A stretch of 64,000 bases of DNA from Sphingobium sp. Cam5-1 (GCF_015693305.1 NZ_CP065138.1:2544001-2608000); one strand, 5' to 3'; numbered from the stretch's first letter, positions 42,991-53,426 are shown. Notes: generated by a model not told the origin, from the letters alone. Translations and numbers: made by a program.

Positions 42991-45900
42991 GTGAAGAAAA
43001 TCTCGAACAATGCGTGGCTGCGCAATAGCGCGGCGCTGCAGGCGCTCGCATGCGCGGGCGCCGGTTTCGCGGCCCTGGCGGCGCCTGTCTTTGCGCAGGA
43101 CACTCCAGCAGGCACCGCGGCCGAAGAGCCGGAGGCGACCATCGTGGTCACCGGCTCCATTCTGCGGCAGGACGTGAACAACACGCCTTCGCCGATCTCA
43201 GTCCTGACGTCCGAGTCGCTCGAACAGCGCGGCATCCAGACGACGCAGGAAGCGCTTCAGCGCATCTCGTCCAACAATGGCGCTGCGCTCACCAACAGCT
43301 TCTCGGCCAACGGCGCCTTTGCGGCTGGCGCGTCCGCGGTCTCGCTGCGCGGCCTGTCCACCAGTTCAACCCTGGTCCTGTTCGACGGCCAACGCGCCGC
43401 CTATTATCCGCTGGCGGATGATGCGACGCGCAACTTTGTCGATCTTAACACCATCCCTGACGATATCGTCGATCGCGTTGAAGTGCTGCGAGACGGCGCA
43501 TCGTCCACCTATGGCGCCGACGCCATCGCGGGCGTCATAAACGTCATCACCAAAAAGCAGTTCAAGGGCATTGGCGGTCGCATCGAAGGCGGCATCACCG
43601 AACGCGGCGATGGCGAAAACTACCGCGCCACCTTGACCGTAGGCACCGGCGATCTCGGCCGCGACGGCTACAATATCTACGCCAGCGGCTTCTGGTATCG
43701 CCAGAACGCGCTTTACAATCGCGACCGGCCCTATCCCTATAATTCCCAGGATCAGTCGGGCATCTGCCGCGAGACCAGCACCGGCCGGGAGTGTGGGCCT
43801 CAGGTCGGTCCCAATGGGGGTTCGATCAACCCGTCGAGCACTGGTTACGTTGGCTGGGAAGATGCTACGTCGTCAAGCGACCGCCGTTCCTTCGCCACGA
43901 CCTTTTTTGTCGCGCCTACAAACTCCCTAAGCGCGCTTGATGATCCGCTGGGTCGTTATCAGATCCTAAATCCAGCGGCAGGCTGCATAGCAGGCGAGAC
44001 GCCTTACACGCTAACGCCGGCGGAACTGGCGCAGGCCGACGGTCAGAACACATTCGCCCCTACCACTGTCTGCCAGGGCGATCTGGTGCGGCAGTATGGC
44101 GTCATCTCTCCCCGAATCGAACGCTTCGGTGGCGCGCTGAAGGCGACCGTGGCGGTCACCGACGATATCGAGGCGTCCTTCACCGCCAATTATCTGCAGA
44201 GCAAGGTCAGCTATAGCGGCGAACCGGCGACGATCCGCGCCAATGGCCCGGCTGGCATCGCTTTCCCACGCTTCAGCACCTATAATAGCGGCCTTCCGAA
44301 CGCGCCCGGCTCCTTCGCGCTGGCGCTGCCGGTCTATGTCTGCCCGCTAGTCAACGGCCTGCCCCAGCCCAATTGCGACGTCACCAACGGTACGCTGAAT
44401 CCGAACAATCCGTTCGCCGCGCAGGGCCTGCAGGCGCGGATCATGGGCCGTATTCCGAACCTGACCGAATATAATGAGACGCTTAGCCGCACCTATCGCG
44501 GCGCCTTCTCGATCGGTGGTCCGATCACGGACAACTGGAACTTTGCGGCGGACATCGTCGGCATGGTGACCGACCTCACCCGCACGTCGAAGGGCTATGT
44601 CTACATCCAGAACCTGCTGAACGTAGTTGCCGACGGCAGCTATAATTTCGTCAATCCGCTGTCGAACAGCCAGTCGGTCCTCGATTATCTGTCGCCGGAC
44701 AACATCACCAAGTCCAAGTCCGAACTTTATGCCGCCCAAGTCAGCTTCAACGGCACGCTGTTCGATCTGCCCGCTGGCCCCGTCCAGCTTGGCTTTGGTG
44801 GTCAAATCCGTCTGGAATCGATCAACGCGCCCAGCGCCAACGACGACTTTGCAGGTCCGACCCAGCGCTATTTCATCCTCAATGCCTTCGGCACCAAGGG
44901 TGAGCGCGTCGTTCGGTCGGGCTTTGTCGAGCTGAACGTCCCCGCTTTTGAAGGCTTCGAAGTCAACGCCTCGGGCCGCTACGACAATTATAACAGCGGT
45001 CAGGACGCCTTCTCGCCCAAGGTCGGCTTCCGCTACAAGCCGATCGATGCGCTGACCCTACGCGGCACCTGGTCGCGGGGCTTCCGCATCCCCAGCTTTG
45101 CCGAGGCCAACGCGCTGCCGACGACCGGTTTTGTGAACAATACCAAATCGACCTTCCCCGATTCCTATCTAGCTCAGTTCGGCTGTTCGCAAGATACCTT
45201 TGCCAGCTGCCCGACCTATCTCAACTCAAGCAGCTACGGTCAGACCCAGCTAGCAAGCCCTGACTTGAAGCCGGAAAAATCGACTAGCTGGACGGCGGGC
45301 GTGATTTTCGAGCCGACGCGCAATATCCGACTGAGCGTCGACTATTATAATATCAAGAAGAAGGGTGCGATCATTCCCGCGCCTTATGGCCCGGCGCTGG
45401 CCGCTTATTATTCGGGTGCAGCGATCCCGGCAGGCTACAACATCATTCAGGATTCGCCCGATCCCCAGCATCCCAACGCCCTGCCGCGCGTCGCCTATGT
45501 CCAGGCGCCGCTCATCAACGCCAACACGATCCGGTCCGAAGGTCTGGATTTCGCGGCGACCGGCCGGTTCGATTTCGGCGATGTGCGCTTCACCAGTTCG
45601 CTGGAGGCGACCTACATCATCAATCTCGATACGACCTTCGCCGACGGCAGCGTCGAAAGCTATGAAGGCACGCTCGGCAACAACAGCCTGACCGCAGGTT
45701 CGGGCACGCCTGAATGGCATGGCAGCTGGACCAACACGCTCGAATGGAAGCGCTGGACGCTTTCGGCGACGGCGGAATATTTCGGCGGCTATAATCTGTC
45801 GGCCGAAGACATCGAAGGTCCCGGCACGTCGGGCGATTGCGGACTACTGTCAAAGCAGTTCGTCAAGTGCGACGTAAAGCCCTATATCACCGTCGATCTC

Positions 45901-46077
45901 ACCACCAGCTACAAGCTCAACGACAATTTCACGCTCTATCTGAACGTGCTCAATGTCTTTGACGATCTGCCGCCGATCGATCCGATCACCTATGGCGCTA
46001 ACAACTACAACCCCGTCCAGGGTGGCACCGGCATCTACGGCCGCGGCTACCGTCTGGGCGTGAAGGCCAACTTCTGA
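42991..46077 (+). CDS. TonB-dependent receptor
   Basis: A 1028-residue outer-membrane receptor. After a signal peptide (to FAALAAPVFAQ) the plug domain runs from EEPEATIVVTGSILRQ (TonB-box region) to EVLRDGASSTYGADAIAGVIN (plug end), then a 22-strand barrel follows, ending in YGRGYRLGVKANF with the C-terminal aromatic. It imports an unknown ligand (siderophore, carbohydrate or peptide) with energy from TonB. Several Cys pairs lie in loops. The start is GTG 42991, with AAGGGA upstream; a TTG at 42961 would add 10 residues. No regulator, enzyme or transporter sits beside it, so the ligand is not suggested by context. A strong terminator follows. Confidence 0.94.
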   Translation: MKKISNNAWLRNSAALQALACAGAGFAALAAPVFAQDTPAGTAAEEPEATIVVTGSILRQDVNNTPSPISVLTSESLEQRGIQTTQEALQRISSNNGAALTNSFSANGAFAAGASAVSLRGLSTSSTLVLFDGQRAAYYPLADDATRNFVDLNTIPDDIVDRVEVLRDGASSTYGADAIAGVINVITKKQFKGIGGRIEGGITERGDGENYRATLTVGTGDLGRDGYNIYASGFWYRQNALYNRDRPYPYNSQDQSGICRETSTGRECGPQVGPNGGSINPSSTGYVGWEDATSSSDRRSFATTFFVAPTNSLSALDDPLGRYQILNPAAGCIAGETPYTLTPAELAQADGQNTFAPTTVCQGDLVRQYGVISPRIERFGGALKATVAVTDDIEASFTANYLQSKVSYSGEPATIRANGPAGIAFPRFSTYNSGLPNAPGSFALALPVYVCPLVNGLPQPNCDVTNGTLNPNNPFAAQGLQARIMGRIPNLTEYNETLSRTYRGAFSIGGPITDNWNFAADIVGMVTDLTRTSKGYVYIQNLLNVVADGSYNFVNPLSNSQSVLDYLSPDNITKSKSELYAAQVSFNGTLFDLPAGPVQLGFGGQIRLESINAPSANDDFAGPTQRYFILNAFGTKGERVVRSGFVELNVPAFEGFEVNASGRYDNYNSGQDAFSPKVGFRYKPIDALTLRGTWSRGFRIPSFAEANALPTTGFVNNTKSTFPDSYLAQFGCSQDTFASCPTYLNSSSYGQTQLASPDLKPEKSTSWTAGVIFEPTRNIRLSVDYYNIKKKGAIIPAPYGPALAAYYSGAAIPAGYNIIQDSPDPQHPNALPRVAYVQAPLINANTIRSEGLDFAATGRFDFGDVRFTSSLEATYIINLDTTFADGSVESYEGTLGNNSLTAGSGTPEWHGSWTNTLEWKRWTLSATAEYFGGYNLSAEDIEGPGTSGDCGLLSKQFVKCDVKPYITVDLTTSYKLNDNFTLYLNVLNVFDDLPPIDPITYGANNYNPVQGGTGIYGRGYRLGVKANF

Positions 46078-46098
46078 TCTGAAGTCAGTTGAAACAAG

Positions 46099-46133
46099 AA
46101 AAGGGGCGCGCCCGAAAGGATGCGCCCCTTTTT
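46099..46133 (+). terminator. Rho-independent terminator after the TonB-dependent receptor
   Basis: AAAAGGGGCGC, a 12-base loop, then GCGCCCCTTTTT: an 11-bp perfect stem followed by a T tract, 21 bases after the receptor stop. The minus-strand reading also ends in CCCCTTTTCTT, so the hairpin may work both ways. Confidence 0.9.
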
Positions 46134-46142
46134 CGATATAAG

Positions 46143-46164
46143 CCCCTCCCCGTCAGGCGAGGGG
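46143..46164 (-). terminator. Possible terminator of clpB
   Basis: CCCCTC and GAGGGG can pair around a 10-base loop just downstream of the clpB stop (46174); on the minus strand the stem is followed by GCTTATAT. Short and without a firm T tract, so less certain than the hairpin at 46099-46133. Confidence 0.4.
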
Positions 46165-46173
46165 TGATGAACA

Positions 46174-48753
46174 TTACCCTACCCGCAACTGCAAGGCCCC
46201 ATCGCCCTCGTCCACTCGCACCGTCGCGCCATCCGGCACCTCGCCGCGCAGGATCAAGTCCGCCAGCGAGTCCTGCAAATAACGCTGCACCGCCCGCTTG
46301 AGCGGTCGCGCGCCATAGACCGGGTCATAACCGACCCGTCCCAACCAGGCCCGCGCACCATCTGTCAGGTCCAGCTTCACCTTGCGGTCCTTCAACAGCT
46401 TGCCGATGCGCGCGACCTGAATGTCCACGATCGGCGCCATGTGGCTCGCACCGAGGCGATGGAACAGGATCACTTCATCAAGGCGGTTCAGGAACTCCGG
46501 CCGGAAGTGACCCCGGACGATGTCCATCACCTGATCCTCGACCTTCTCGACCGGCTCGTCGTCGGCCAGCGAAGCGATGAACTGGCTGCCCAGGTTCGAC
46601 GTCAGCACGATGATCGTGTTGGTGAAGTCCACCGTTCGCCCCTGCCCATCGGTCAGGCGGCCATCGTCCAGCACTTGCAGCAGCACGTTGAACACATCGC
46701 TGTGCGCCTTCTCGACCTCGTCGAACAGCACGACCTGATAGGGCCGCCGCCGCACCGCTTCGGTCAGCACCCCGCCTTCCTCATAGCCGACATAGCCCGG
46801 AGGCGCGCCGATCAGGCGAGCGACGCTGTGCTTCTCCATGAACTCGCTCATGTCGATGCGCACCATCGCGCTGTCGTCGTCGAACAGGAACCCGGCCAGC
46901 GCCTTGGTCAGCTCGGTCTTGCCCACGCCCGTCGGGCCAAGGAACAGGAACGACCCCAGCGGCCGGTTTGGGTCCTGCAAGCCCGCCCGCGACCGGCGCA
47001 CGGCAGTCGATACGGCCTTCACCGCATCGGCCTGCCCGATGACGCGCTTGCCAAGCTCTTCCTCCATGGCGAGCAGCTTTTCCCGCTCGCCCTCCATCAT
47101 CTTGTCGACAGGAATGCCGGTCCAGCGCGACACGACCGAGGCGATATCCTCTGGCGTCACTTCCTCACGGAGCATCGCGCCTTCGGTCGCGCCCTCCGCC
47201 TCGGCGATCTTGCGCTCCAGGTCGGGAATGCGTCCGTAAGCCAGCTCGCCCGCCTTGGCGAGGTCGCCCGCTCGCTGCGCCTGTTCCAGCTCGACACGCG
47301 CGGCCTCCAGCTGTTCCTTCAGCTTGCTCTCGCCCGCAATCTTGTCCTTCTCGGCCTGCCAGCGCTGAGTCAGCGCCGCGGATTGCTCCTCCAGATTGGC
47401 GAGGTCTTCTTCCAGCGCGTCGAGCCGATCCTTGGACGCCTTGTCGGTTTCCTTCTTCAGCGCCTCGCGCTCGATCTTCAGCTGAATAATCCGCCGGTCG
47501 AGCGTCTCGATCTCCTCGGGCTTGCTCTCCACCTCCATCCGCAGGCGGGAAGCTGCCTCGTCCATCAGGTCGATCGCCTTGTCCGGCAGGAAGCGGTCGG
47601 TGATGTAGCGGTTGGACAGCGTCGCCGCCGACACGATCGCGCCGTCAGTGATCCGCACGCCATGGTGCAGCTCATATTTTTCCTTCAGGCCACGCAGGAT
47701 GGAGATGGTGTCCTCCACCGTCGGCTCGCCCACGAACACCGGCTGGAAACGCCGCTGGAGCGCGGGGTCCTTCTCAACATATTTGCGATACTCATCGAGC
47801 GTCGTCGCGCCGATGCAATGCAGTTCGCCGCGTGCGAGCGCAGGCTTCAACAGATTGCCCGCGTCCATCGCGCCTTCCGACTTGCCCGCGCCGATCAGCG
47901 TGTGCATCTCGTCGATGAACAGGACGATCTGGCCTTCCGCGCCCTTCACTTCGTCCAGAACGCCCTTCAGTCGCTCCTCGAACTCGCCGCGATATTTCGC
48001 GCCCGCGATCAGGCTGCCCATGTCGAGCGCCATGAGCGTGCGGTCCTTGAGCGTATCGGGCACGTCGCCATTGGCGATGCGCAGCGCCAGGCCCTCCGCG
48101 ATCGCGGTCTTGCCCACGCCCGGATCGCCGATCAGCACCGGATTATTCTTGGTCCGCCGCGCCAAAATCTGGATCGTCCGCCGGATTTCCTCGTCGCGCC
48201 CGATCACCGGATCCAGCTTGCCCTCGCGCGCCGCTTCGGTCAGGTCGCGCGCGAATTTCTTCAGCGCGTCATAGCGATCCTCCGCGCCCGCCGTGTCGGC
48301 CGTGCGCCCGCCGCGCAGATTGTTGATCGCGCTATTCAGCGCCTCCGCCTTCAGTCCCGCCGCCGCCAGAGCCTTGCCCGCTGCGCTCGTGGTCGCGAGC
48401 GTCAGCGCGAGCAGCAGTCGCTCAACCGTGACAAAGCTGTCCCCGGCCTTCGCCGCCACCTGCTCGGCGCTGTCCAGCACCCGCACCGCATCATTGTCGA
48501 GGCCCGGCGTCTGCTGCGCTCCGCTGCCCGATACTGCAGGCACCTTGGCCAGTGCCGCATCGGTTTCCCGCAGCGCGATAGCGGGATCGCCGCCCGCCGC
48601 CTTGATCAGGCCGGATGCCATGCCCTGATTGTCCTCCAGCAGCGCCTTCAGCAGATGCTCTGGACTGATCCGCTGATGGCTCATGCGGATCGCGACGGTC
48701 TGCGCCGATTGCAGGAAGCCCTTGGCGCGGTCAGTGAATTTTTCGAGGTTCAT
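46174..48753 (-). CDS. clpB: ATP-dependent chaperone ClpB
   Basis: An 859-residue disaggregase with all ClpB parts: the N-terminal double Clp repeat ([36 protein letters not shown]), first AAA domain with [15 protein letters not shown], the middle coiled-coil domain (about residues 400-530, [20 protein letters not shown]), and second AAA domain with [34 protein letters not shown] and the C-terminal domain. With DnaK it rescues aggregated proteins after heat stress. ATG 48753 has AAGGG upstream; the in-frame extension to 48807 is not needed. A sigma-32-like promoter lies just upstream. Confidence 0.96.
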   Translation of the reverse strand: MNLEKFTDRAKGFLQSAQTVAIRMSHQRISPEHLLKALLEDNQGMASGLIKAAGGDPAIALRETDAALAKVPAVSGSGAQQTPGLDNDAVRVLDSAEQVAAKAGDSFVTVERLLLALTLATTSAAGKALAAAGLKAEALNSAINNLRGGRTADTAGAEDRYDALKKFARDLTEAAREGKLDPVIGRDEEIRRTIQILARRTKNNPVLIGDPGVGKTAIAEGLALRIANGDVPDTLKDRTLMALDMGSLIAGAKYRGEFEERLKGVLDEVKGAEGQIVLFIDEMHTLIGAGKSEGAMDAGNLLKPALARGELHCIGATTLDEYRKYVEKDPALQRRFQPVFVGEPTVEDTISILRGLKEKYELHHGVRITDGAIVSAATLSNRYITDRFLPDKAIDLMDEAASRLRMEVESKPEEIETLDRRIIQLKIEREALKKETDKASKDRLDALEEDLANLEEQSAALTQRWQAEKDKIAGESKLKEQLEAARVELEQAQRAGDLAKAGELAYGRIPDLERKIAEAEGATEGAMLREEVTPEDIASVVSRWTGIPVDKMMEGEREKLLAMEEELGKRVIGQADAVKAVSTAVRRSRAGLQDPNRPLGSFLFLGPTGVGKTELTKALAGFLFDDDSAMVRIDMSEFMEKHSVARLIGAPPGYVGYEEGGVLTEAVRRRPYQVVLFDEVEKAHSDVFNVLLQVLDDGRLTDGQGRTVDFTNTIIVLTSNLGSQFIASLADDEPVEKVEDQVMDIVRGHFRPEFLNRLDEVILFHRLGASHMAPIVDIQVARIGKLLKDRKVKLDLTDGARAWLGRVGYDPVYGARPLKRAVQRYLQDSLADLILRGEVPDGATVRVDEGDGALQLRVG

Positions 48754-48780
48754 AGGAAGCCCTTCGTGAAACTTGCCACG

Positions 48781-48808
48781 ATGTAATGTTGCATAAATGA
48801 CACACAAG
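48781..48808 (-). promoter_or_regulatory. Possible sigma-32 (RpoH) promoter of clpB
   Basis: Read on the minus strand: CTTG, 16 bases, then CATTACAT, ending 27 bases before the clpB start. This resembles the alphaproteobacterial heat-shock pattern (CTTGAA and C-rich CCCATAT-like -10) only in part; the -10 lacks the CCC. It is offered because clpB is usually under RpoH control. Confidence 0.35.
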
Positions 48809-48998
48809 AGGCGCTACGCAATTATCCTTAGCATCGCTCGCCCACCCGGCGCAAACCTGCCCATATTAGAGGGAGATAAGCTCCCGATCCCGACGCGCCG
48901 TCCCTCCAATGCGTATTGCGCCGTCCCCATGCGCCGCTATGCTGCGGGCATCCATGCCGCCTCCCCGGCCATGATCTCCAGCTTCGATGAGGGCGCCC

Positions 48999-51875
48999 AT
49001 GATTTTTTCCTCCACCTCGCGTCGCCTGGCTCTGTCGCTTGGCCTGTCTTCATTGAGCCTGTCGATCATCGCCTTTCCAGTCCCAGTCGCACGCGCTGCC
49101 CCAGCGGCTCAGACGGCTCCAGCGCCGCTCTCCAGCCTCGTTTCGGCGGTCGATATCCCTTACGAACAGTTCACGCTGAAAAACGGCCTGCGCGTCATCG
49201 TGCATACCGACCGGAAGGCTCCTGTGGTGGCGGTGTCGGTTTGGTATCATGTCGGCTCGCGCTTCGAGCCTGCGGGCAAGACCGGCTTTGCTCATCTGTT
49301 CGAACATCTGATGTTCTACGGTTCTGAAAATGCCGATGGGCCTTTCTTCGGACGGCTGGAGGATATCGGTGCGACCGACTGGAACGGCACGACCTGGTTC
49401 GATCGCACCAATTATTTCGAAACGGTGCCGACCGGCGCGCTCGACCGGGCATTGTTCCTCGAATCCGACCGCATGGGTCATCTGCTCGGCGCGGTGACGC
49501 AAACCAAGCTCGATGCCCAGCGCAGCGTCGTGCAGAATGAAAAGCGGATGGGCGAGAATGAGCCATACGGTCTGGTCGAATATGCCCAGCTTGCCGCCAT
49601 GCTGCCCGAAGGCCATCCCTATCGCCACTCGACCATTGGATCGATGGCGGACCTGAATGCCGCCAGCCTTGCCGACGTGCAGAACTGGTTCAAAACCCAT
49701 TATGGCCCGAACAACGCCGTGCTGGTGCTCGCGGGCGATATCGACTTGGCGACCGCGAGGGCGAAGGCCGAAAAATGGTTCGGGAACATCCCGGTCGGCC
49801 CCGCGCCCAAGGATGTGGACGCCGCCGTGCCAACGCTCGACAGGGATGTCGAAAAGCTGATGCACGACAATGTCGCGGCGACCCGGCTCTACCGCAACTG
49901 GATCGTGCCGGGCGTCAATTCGGCCGACCTGCCCCAACTCGATCTGGCGATGTCGGTGTTCGGCGGCCTCAAATCCTCCCGCCTCGACAATATATTGGTG
50001 CGCGACGAGAAAGTGGCCGTCGGTGTCAAGGCCAGCATCCAGCCGTTCGAAAAGCTGTCGATCGCGGAGATCACCGTCGACGTGAAGCCGGGGCAGGACG
50101 CGGCCGCCGTCGGCAGGCGGCTCGACCAATTGCTGGCCGACTATCTCGCCAAAGGACCTACCGCCGATGAGGTTCAACGCGCCGCGACCCAGCAACTGTC
50201 GGGTACGATCGGCGGTCTGGAAAAGGTCGGCGGCTTCAGCGGCAAGGCGGTGACCCTGGCCGAGGGCGCGGTTTATTCCGACGATCCGGGCAAATATAAG
50301 AAGGACCTTGCCCTCTATGCCGCCGCCACGCCGCAGTCGGTGGGCGACGCCGCCCGCAAATGGTTCGGGCGTCCGGTATTCCGGCTGACGGTGGCGCCCG
50401 GTGAACGGACGGCGGAGGATAATGCGCTCGCGGGCAACGCCATGCACCACCCCGCCTATTTCCGCGATCCCAAAAAGCCCGCGCCGGTTGCCGCCACGCC
50501 GCCGCCGCCTACCCGCATCGCTGAGCCGCCGATCGAGCCGGTCAAGGATCTGGATTTCCCCGCTGTCGAGGAAGCCCGGCTCAAGAACGGCATTCCGGTC
50601 GTCTTCGCCCGGCGCGCGACCGTCCCGGTGGTGCGGGTGTCGGTATCCTTCGACGCTGGCAATGCCGCCGATGACAAGGCAAAACTGGGCACGGCCGCGC
50701 TGACCACGGCCCTGCTGGATGAAGGCACGAAGACGCGCAGTTCGGTGCAGATCGCGGAAGAACAGGAGCGGCTGGGCGCGTCGATCGGCGCGAGCAACGG
50801 CATGGATAGCACCAATGTCGGCCTCTATGCGCTCAAGCCCAATCTCGATGCGTCGCTCGGCCTGCTCGCCGACGTAATTCGCAACCCGGCTTTCGCTCCG
50901 ACCGAGGTCGAACGTATCCGGGGCCAGCTACTGACCCGCATCGCCGCTGAGAAAACCGAACCGATGCCGATCGCCCAGCGCCTGCTGCCGCCGTTGCTCT
51001 ATGGCGCCGCGCATCCCTACGGCATCCCCTTCACCGGATCGGGCACGGCCAGCGGCGTCAAGGCGGCGACCCGCGCTGATCTTGCCGCCTTTCACGACAA
51101 ATGGATGCGGCCTGACAATGCCACCATCTTCGTGACCGGCGACGTCAGCCTGGCCGAAATCATGCCGCTGCTGAACAAGCGCTTCGGCGACTGGAAAGCG
51201 CCTGCGGTGGCCAAGGGCAAGAAGCTGTTCCGCATGGACCGGATGGCGCGCCCGGCGCGGATCATCCTGGTCGATAAGCCGCAAAGCCCGCAATCCATGA
51301 TCCTGGCGGGCCTGTTGACCGGCAAGCAGGGCACAGACAACCCATTGACGCTGCAGACCGCCAACGAAGTGCTGGGCGGCAGCTCCACCTCGCGGCTGAT
51401 CATGGACCTGCGTGAAACGAAAGGCTGGGCCTATTCCGCTGGCACCGCGTTGCCCGGCGTCAAGGAAACCATCCCCCTGCTGGTCTATGCTCCCGTCCAG
51501 ACCGACAAGACCGGCGCGTCCATCGCCGCCGCGCGTCAGGACATTGCCGATTTCCTGACCGCCAAGGGCACGACAGAGGTCGAACGCAACCAGACCATCA
51601 ACAGCCAGATTCTGTCGCTGCCGGGCAGCTTCGAAACATCGTCGGACCTGATGGGGGCGATGATGCGCAACCGGCTGCTCGGCCGCCCGGACGATTTTTA
51701 TGAAACGCTGCCGGGCCTCTACCGCGCCATGACCGCCGCCGACCTGGACAAGGCCGCGCGCGAGGCGATTGATCCCGCCCGGCTGATCTGGGTCGTCGTG
51801 GGCGATGCGAAACTGGTCCGGCCGCAGCTTGACGCGCTGGGCCTGCCCGTCGAAATGGGAACCCTTGCCGATTGA
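48999..51875 (+). CDS. M16 family metallopeptidase (two-domain, secreted)
   Basis: A 958-residue pitrilysin-type protein with a signal peptide (MIFSSTSRRLALSLGLSSLS... ARAA). The first M16 domain has the inverted zinc motif HLFEH (His99, Glu102, His103), with the distal Glu in the VVQNEKRMGENEPYG block. The second domain, from about residue 530, has the fold (PVVRVSVSFDAGNAADD, TTALLDEGTKTRSS) but no HxxEH, as in the inactive partner domains of this family. It is probably a periplasmic peptidase. Start ATG 48999 (or 48987). A small gene and a MarR regulator follow in the same direction. Confidence 0.92.
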   Translation: MIFSSTSRRLALSLGLSSLSLSIIAFPVPVARAAPAAQTAPAPLSSLVSAVDIPYEQFTLKNGLRVIVHTDRKAPVVAVSVWYHVGSRFEPAGKTGFAHLFEHLMFYGSENADGPFFGRLEDIGATDWNGTTWFDRTNYFETVPTGALDRALFLESDRMGHLLGAVTQTKLDAQRSVVQNEKRMGENEPYGLVEYAQLAAMLPEGHPYRHSTIGSMADLNAASLADVQNWFKTHYGPNNAVLVLAGDIDLATARAKAEKWFGNIPVGPAPKDVDAAVPTLDRDVEKLMHDNVAATRLYRNWIVPGVNSADLPQLDLAMSVFGGLKSSRLDNILVRDEKVAVGVKASIQPFEKLSIAEITVDVKPGQDAAAVGRRLDQLLADYLAKGPTADEVQRAATQQLSGTIGGLEKVGGFSGKAVTLAEGAVYSDDPGKYKKDLALYAAATPQSVGDAARKWFGRPVFRLTVAPGERTAEDNALAGNAMHHPAYFRDPKKPAPVAATPPPPTRIAEPPIEPVKDLDFPAVEEARLKNGIPVVFARRATVPVVRVSVSFDAGNAADDKAKLGTAALTTALLDEGTKTRSSVQIAEEQERLGASIGASNGMDSTNVGLYALKPNLDASLGLLADVIRNPAFAPTEVERIRGQLLTRIAAEKTEPMPIAQRLLPPLLYGAAHPYGIPFTGSGTASGVKAATRADLAAFHDKWMRPDNATIFVTGDVSLAEIMPLLNKRFGDWKAPAVAKGKKLFRMDRMARPARIILVDKPQSPQSMILAGLLTGKQGTDNPLTLQTANEVLGGSSTSRLIMDLRETKGWAYSAGTALPGVKETIPLLVYAPVQTDKTGASIAAARQDIADFLTAKGTTEVERNQTINSQILSLPGSFETSSDLMGAMMRNRLLGRPDDFYETLPGLYRAMTAADLDKAAREAIDPARLIWVVVGDAKLVRPQLDALGLPVEMGTLAD

Positions 51876-51898
51876 GGCTGCTTTGAGGAGATGAAGTG

Positions 51899-52201
51899 AT
51901 GGCGAATGTCGACGGCGCTTATGATTGCGTGGCAAAGACGCCGCTGGGCGATCAGAAGGGCGTATTCACCGTCATCAGCAACGGCACCAGCTTTCACGGC
52001 ACCTTCGCGGGCATGATGGGGTCGCTGGACGTCGCCGAGGGCAAGGTCGATGGCGACAAGCTCAACTGGAAAATGAACATGACGATGCCCATGCCCATCA
52101 CGATGGAATGCGAAGCGGTTGTGGAAGGCGATTCGATCAACGGCACCATGCAACTGGGCGCGTTCGGGGCGGCGGGCTTTTCCGGTACGCGGCGCGTTTA
52201 A
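51899..52201 (+). CDS. Hypothetical 100-residue protein
   Basis: A 100-residue protein I do not recognise, starting ATG 51899 with GAGGAG upstream (GTG 51896 is also possible). No signal or membrane segment. It alternates short hydrophobic strands with Gly turns (GAYDCVAKTPLGDQKGVFTV, GTSFHGTFAGMMGSLDVAEG, KMNMTMPMPITMECEAVVEG, GTMQLGAFGAAGFSGT), suggesting a small beta-barrel or lipocalin-like sandwich with many Met in strand six. Relatives occur in sphingomonads. It lies 23 bases after the M16 peptidase gene, so it is likely in the same transcript; it may bind a small ligand, but that is a guess. Confidence 0.7.
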   Translation: MANVDGAYDCVAKTPLGDQKGVFTVISNGTSFHGTFAGMMGSLDVAEGKVDGDKLNWKMNMTMPMPITMECEAVVEGDSINGTMQLGAFGAAGFSGTRRV

Positions 52202-52249
52202 GCGGGCGTTTCCGCCAATGACCGGCCGTGCCACCGTGGGATTATCCTG

Positions 52250-52699
52250 ATGTCTAGTTCCGGTCTGACGCAGGGGCTGGTGCAGCAGTTCCCGCTGGTC
52301 GCGCGCGGCTGGCGGCAACTGGCGGACGAAGCGCTGGCGGAATTGCGGGTGTCTTCCAGCGCGGGCTGGTGCCTGGTGCATCTGGCCCGGCTAGGTCCCG
52401 ACGTGCGGCAGGCCGACCTCGCCGATCAGCTGGGCATCACCCAGCCCTCGCTGGTGCGGACGCTGGACGGGCTGGCAGCGATGGGATTGATCGAGCGCCT
52501 GCCGCATCCGGAAGACAAGCGATCGAACCGGGTGGAATTTACCGATGCAGGTCGCGACCTTGCCGCCCGGATTGAAGCACGGCTGGATGACCTGTCGCAG
52601 CAGCTGTTCGAAGGCGTCCCCGAAGCTGCCGTCGAGATCACCGTCAACATGATGCAGCTCCTCACTCGCCGCATCGGTGAACGGCGCAAGCAGGCTTAG
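52250..52699 (+). CDS. MarR family transcriptional regulator
   Basis: A 149-residue winged-helix regulator: RVSSSAGWCLVHLARLGPDVRQADLADQLGITQPSLVRTLDGLAAMGLIERLPHPEDKRSNRVEFTDAGRDL is the MarR core (recognition helix TQPSLVRTLDGL, wing HPEDKRSNR). The family represses efflux or catabolic genes and releases DNA on binding phenolic or other ligands, or on Cys oxidation; one Cys (SAGWCLVHLA) is present. It follows the 100-residue protein, 48 bases away, so it might regulate that small operon. Target and ligand unknown. Confidence 0.9.
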   Translation: MSSSGLTQGLVQQFPLVARGWRQLADEALAELRVSSSAGWCLVHLARLGPDVRQADLADQLGITQPSLVRTLDGLAAMGLIERLPHPEDKRSNRVEFTDAGRDLAARIEARLDDLSQQLFEGVPEAAVEITVNMMQLLTRRIGERRKQA

Positions 52700-52791
52700 G
52701 ACGCGCGTTCATTCGTTAGCCGCTCACCCTAAGCGCCTATCGCAATCAGGGAGAGGCGCGGAACGCCCGCTGCCAACATTCTCACACAGAA

Positions 52792-52821
52792 AAGCCCGCC
52801 GATCGAAAAACCAGCGGGCTT
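52792..52821 (-). terminator. Terminator of the tol-pal operon
   Basis: AAGCCCGC, a 14-base loop and GCGGGCTT form an 8-bp stem; on the minus strand the stem ends GGGCTTTTCTG, a T tract, about 30 bases after the pal stop. Confidence 0.7.
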
Positions 52822-52851
52822 CCTGAAAGCCTGGTGCGACCCGAAGGCTTT

Positions 52852-53367
52852 TTAATATTGAACAGTCACGGTCACCGCGCGGCGGTTCTGTGCCCAGGCG
52901 GCTTCATCCGAACCCAGTGCAGCCGGACGTTCCTTGCCATAGCTGACCGTGTTGATTCGGCTGGGGTCGATGCCGAGTGAGGCGAGATAGTTTTTCGCGG
53001 CATTGGCGCGGCGTTCGCCCAGCGCGATATTATAATCGCGGGTGCCGCGCTCGTCGGCATGGCCTTCGATCGTGACGCGAACATTGGGGTTCTGCTGCAA
53101 CCATGCCGCTTGGCTCTGCAAAGTCTGCTGATCCTGCGCATCGACATCATATTGGTCGGTGTCGAAGAAGATGCGGTCGGACGAAACCGACGCGACGAAA
53201 TCCTCCTGGCTGCCCTTGACCGGCCCAGTGGTCGTGCCGGTCCCGGTGCCGGTTTGCGCACTGGTATCGGTCGCGGGCGGGGGTGGCAGGTCCTTGGGCG
53301 CCTTCTTGCCGCAGGCGGCGAGCGCCAGCACGGACACGGCGATCAAAAGGGGGCGGTTGAGTTTCAT
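52852..53367 (-). CDS. pal: Peptidoglycan-associated lipoprotein Pal
   Basis: A 171-residue Pal. Lipoprotein signal [19 protein letters not shown] with lipobox L-A-A-C, a Thr/Pro-rich linker and the OmpA-like peptidoglycan-binding domain ([60 protein letters not shown]). It sits in the outer membrane, binds peptidoglycan and TolB and stabilises the envelope during division. Last gene of ybgC-tolQRAB-pal; 59 bases from tolB. Confidence 0.96.
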   Translation of the reverse strand: MKLNRPLLIAVSVLALAACGKKAPKDLPPPPATDTSAQTGTGTGTTTGPVKGSQEDFVASVSSDRIFFDTDQYDVDAQDQQTLQSQAAWLQQNPNVRVTIEGHADERGTRDYNIALGERRANAAKNYLASLGIDPSRINTVSYGKERPAALGSDEAAWAQNRRAVTVTVQY

Positions 53368-53426
53368 GGGAGGCTCCTCAAAAAGTCCATGCGGTCGTTA
53401 CGCTTGCGCGATGATGTGGTTCCCTG

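Noticed and set aside
46441..48786. 781-residue open frame antisense to clpB
   Set aside because: It is the complement of clpB codons in a GC-rich gene, has no family pattern and many His/Arg/Leu repeats typical of shadow frames.
49050..50450. 466-residue frame antisense to the M16 peptidase gene
   Set aside because: It mirrors a gene with a signal peptide and HLFEH motif, and its product shows no family features.
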